Below are positions 63,330 through 64,000 of a stretch of 64,000 nt of DNA, piece by piece. The DNA comes from JADHLJ01 sp038146985 (GTDB lineage: Bacteria > Pseudomonadota > Alphaproteobacteria > Thalassobaculales > Thalassobaculaceae). How positions within the stretch are numbered: the first letter of the stretch is position 1; every line of letters begins with the position of its first letter. Position numbers and translations under genes: made by a program. The notes under the pieces are model-generated. The model had not been told where the DNA came from. It worked only from the letters and a program-made list of their open reading frames with translations, and ran no database searches. Location of the stretch: positions 62,001 through 126,000 of the forward strand of contig JAYQSQ010000018.1 of assembly GCA_038146985.1 (NCBI GenBank), given 5' to 3'.

Positions 63330-64000
63330 ATGCTCCAGGGCAAGCGCATACTGCTGATCGTCTCGGGCGGCATCGCCGCTTTCAAGAGCCTTGAACTGAT
63401 ACGCCGGCTGCGTGGCCGAGGCGCCCATGTACGCGCGGTTCTGACCCGGTCCGGGGCCGAGTTCGTCACCCCGCTCAGCCTGCAGGCACTGACCGAGGAC
63501 AAGGTCTATTCGGACCTGTTCTCGCTGACCGACGAGTCGGAAATGGGGCATATCCAGCTTTCCCGAGACGCCGACCTGCTGGTGGTGGTCCCGGCGACGG
63601 CCAATCTGCTGGCGAAGATGCGCGCCGGGATCGCCGACGATCTCGCGTCGACGGTTCTGCTGGCGACCGACAAGCCGGTGATGGTGGCGCCGGCGATGAA
63701 TGTCCGGATGTGGCTGCACCCGGCGACGGCGGAGAACATGGCGGTGCTGCGCCAGCGCGGCGTCAAGGTGGTCGGCCCGGTCGAGGGTGACATGGCGTGC
63801 GGCGAGTTCGGGCCGGGACGGATGAGCGAGCCGGAGGAAATCCTTGCGGCGATTGAGCAGACGCTCAGCGGAGCGCTCGGGGCGATCGGACCGTTGAGCG
63901 GGCGTTCGGCCCTGGTGACCTCGGGTCCGACCTTCGAGGCGATCGACCCGGTGCGCTATATCGCCAACCGGTCGTCGGGCAAGCAGGGGCACGCGATTGC
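63330..64000 (+). CDS. coaBC: Phosphopantothenoylcysteine decarboxylase/synthetase (3' partial)
   Basis: The first ~223 residues are visible and the gene runs off the window. The flavodoxin-like CoaC domain has LIVSGGIAAFKSLELIRRLR near residue 8 (active-site His replaced by the usual SGGIAA..K pattern), HIQLSRDADLLVVVPATANL near 73, APAMNVRMWLHP near 116 with the substrate-binding PAMN, and GDMACGEFGPGRMSEPEEI near 153 with the catalytic Cys. The CoaB domain begins with ALVTSGPTFEAIDPVRYIAN near 192, then RSSGKQGHA. ATG 63330 has AAGGAG upstream. The enzyme makes 4'-phosphopantetheine for CoA. Confidence 0.96.
   Translation, partial: MLQGKRILLIVSGGIAAFKSLELIRRLRGRGAHVRAVLTRSGAEFVTPLSLQALTEDKVYSDLFSLTDESEMGHIQLSRDADLLVVVPATANLLAKMRAGIADDLASTVLLATDKPVMVAPAMNVRMWLHPATAENMAVLRQRGVKVVGPVEGDMACGEFGPGRMSEPEEILAAIEQTLSGALGAIGPLSGRSALVTSGPTFEAIDPVRYIANRSSGKQGHAI

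Overview
The window is GC-rich, densely coded chromosomal DNA from an alphaproteobacterium, most like the Rhodospirillales. This placement is an inference from gene content: a cobalamin-dependent class II ribonucleotide reductase, ftsEX beside a zinc-ribbon membrane protein, a TIGR02302/DUF4175 protein, a DUF3035 lipoprotein, a paired active and inactive M16 protease, a PAS_5 protein, and remnants of RegB/RegA and of an alphaproteobacterial exopolysaccharide cluster. I assign no species.

Layout. 1-5.1 kb: end of a GlcG/HbpS-type gene, a CmcJ/NvfI-type oxygenase with an SMP-30 lactonase (the pair is flanked by two copies of a ~150-bp inverted-repeat element), then VOC, GNAT and nitroreductase genes. 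5.1-14.6 kb: nrdJ, a YdcF protein, ftsX, ftsE, a zinc-ribbon membrane protein, a large DUF4175 protein and a NUDIX hydrolase. 14.7-20.9 kb: MBL-fold hydrolase, class III aminotransferase, mtnA, purB, a methyltransferase and a 75-residue orphan gene. 20.9-27.3 kb: a TAXI binding protein overlapping a TlpA thioredoxin, argH interrupted by one in-frame TGA, lptM, lysA, queF and a flavin monooxygenase. 27.3-30.05 kb: an AT-rich accessory patch with PAS_5, acetyltransferase-like and deaminase-like genes. 30.0-46.7 kb: aminotransferase, SDR, class III cyclase, cobO, metalloprotease, LMW phosphatase, hydratase, ribF-ileS-lspA-DUF3035-M16-M16, CoA-transferase, enoyl-CoA hydratase and rfaE2.

From about 46.9 to 61.4 kb the sequence changes character. 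Intact genes nearly vanish, yet recognisable peptides of known families continue, scattered over the three frames of one strand. I can read remnants of a GT9 glycosyltransferase, a Wzc-like BY-kinase, a Wza-like export protein and an outer-membrane beta-barrel protein (one minus-strand EPS operon), then RegA and RegB, an ABC-2 exporter (ATPase plus permease), a PPOX-family oxidoreductase and two IS3-family insertion sequences. Most lesions are one- or two-base indels, with some nonsense and missense changes. This is either a large block of recent gene decay or a stretch of poor consensus sequence; the sequence alone cannot settle which. A tRNA-Arg(CCG) gene with an apparent 8-base anticodon loop lies just beyond it, followed by intact genes: a lipoprotein hydrolase, a CHCC zinc-finger protein and the start of coaBC.

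Coherent units are the cell-division ABC pair (ftsE/ftsX), the flavin to isoleucyl-tRNA to lipoprotein-processing run (ribF, ileS, lspA, then a lipoprotein and two exported M16 proteins), arginine/lysine biosynthesis with LptM (argH-lptM-lysA), and two cobalamin-linked genes at separate sites (nrdJ, cobO). I found no CRISPR array, no intact prophage and no clearly novel defence or biosynthetic system.
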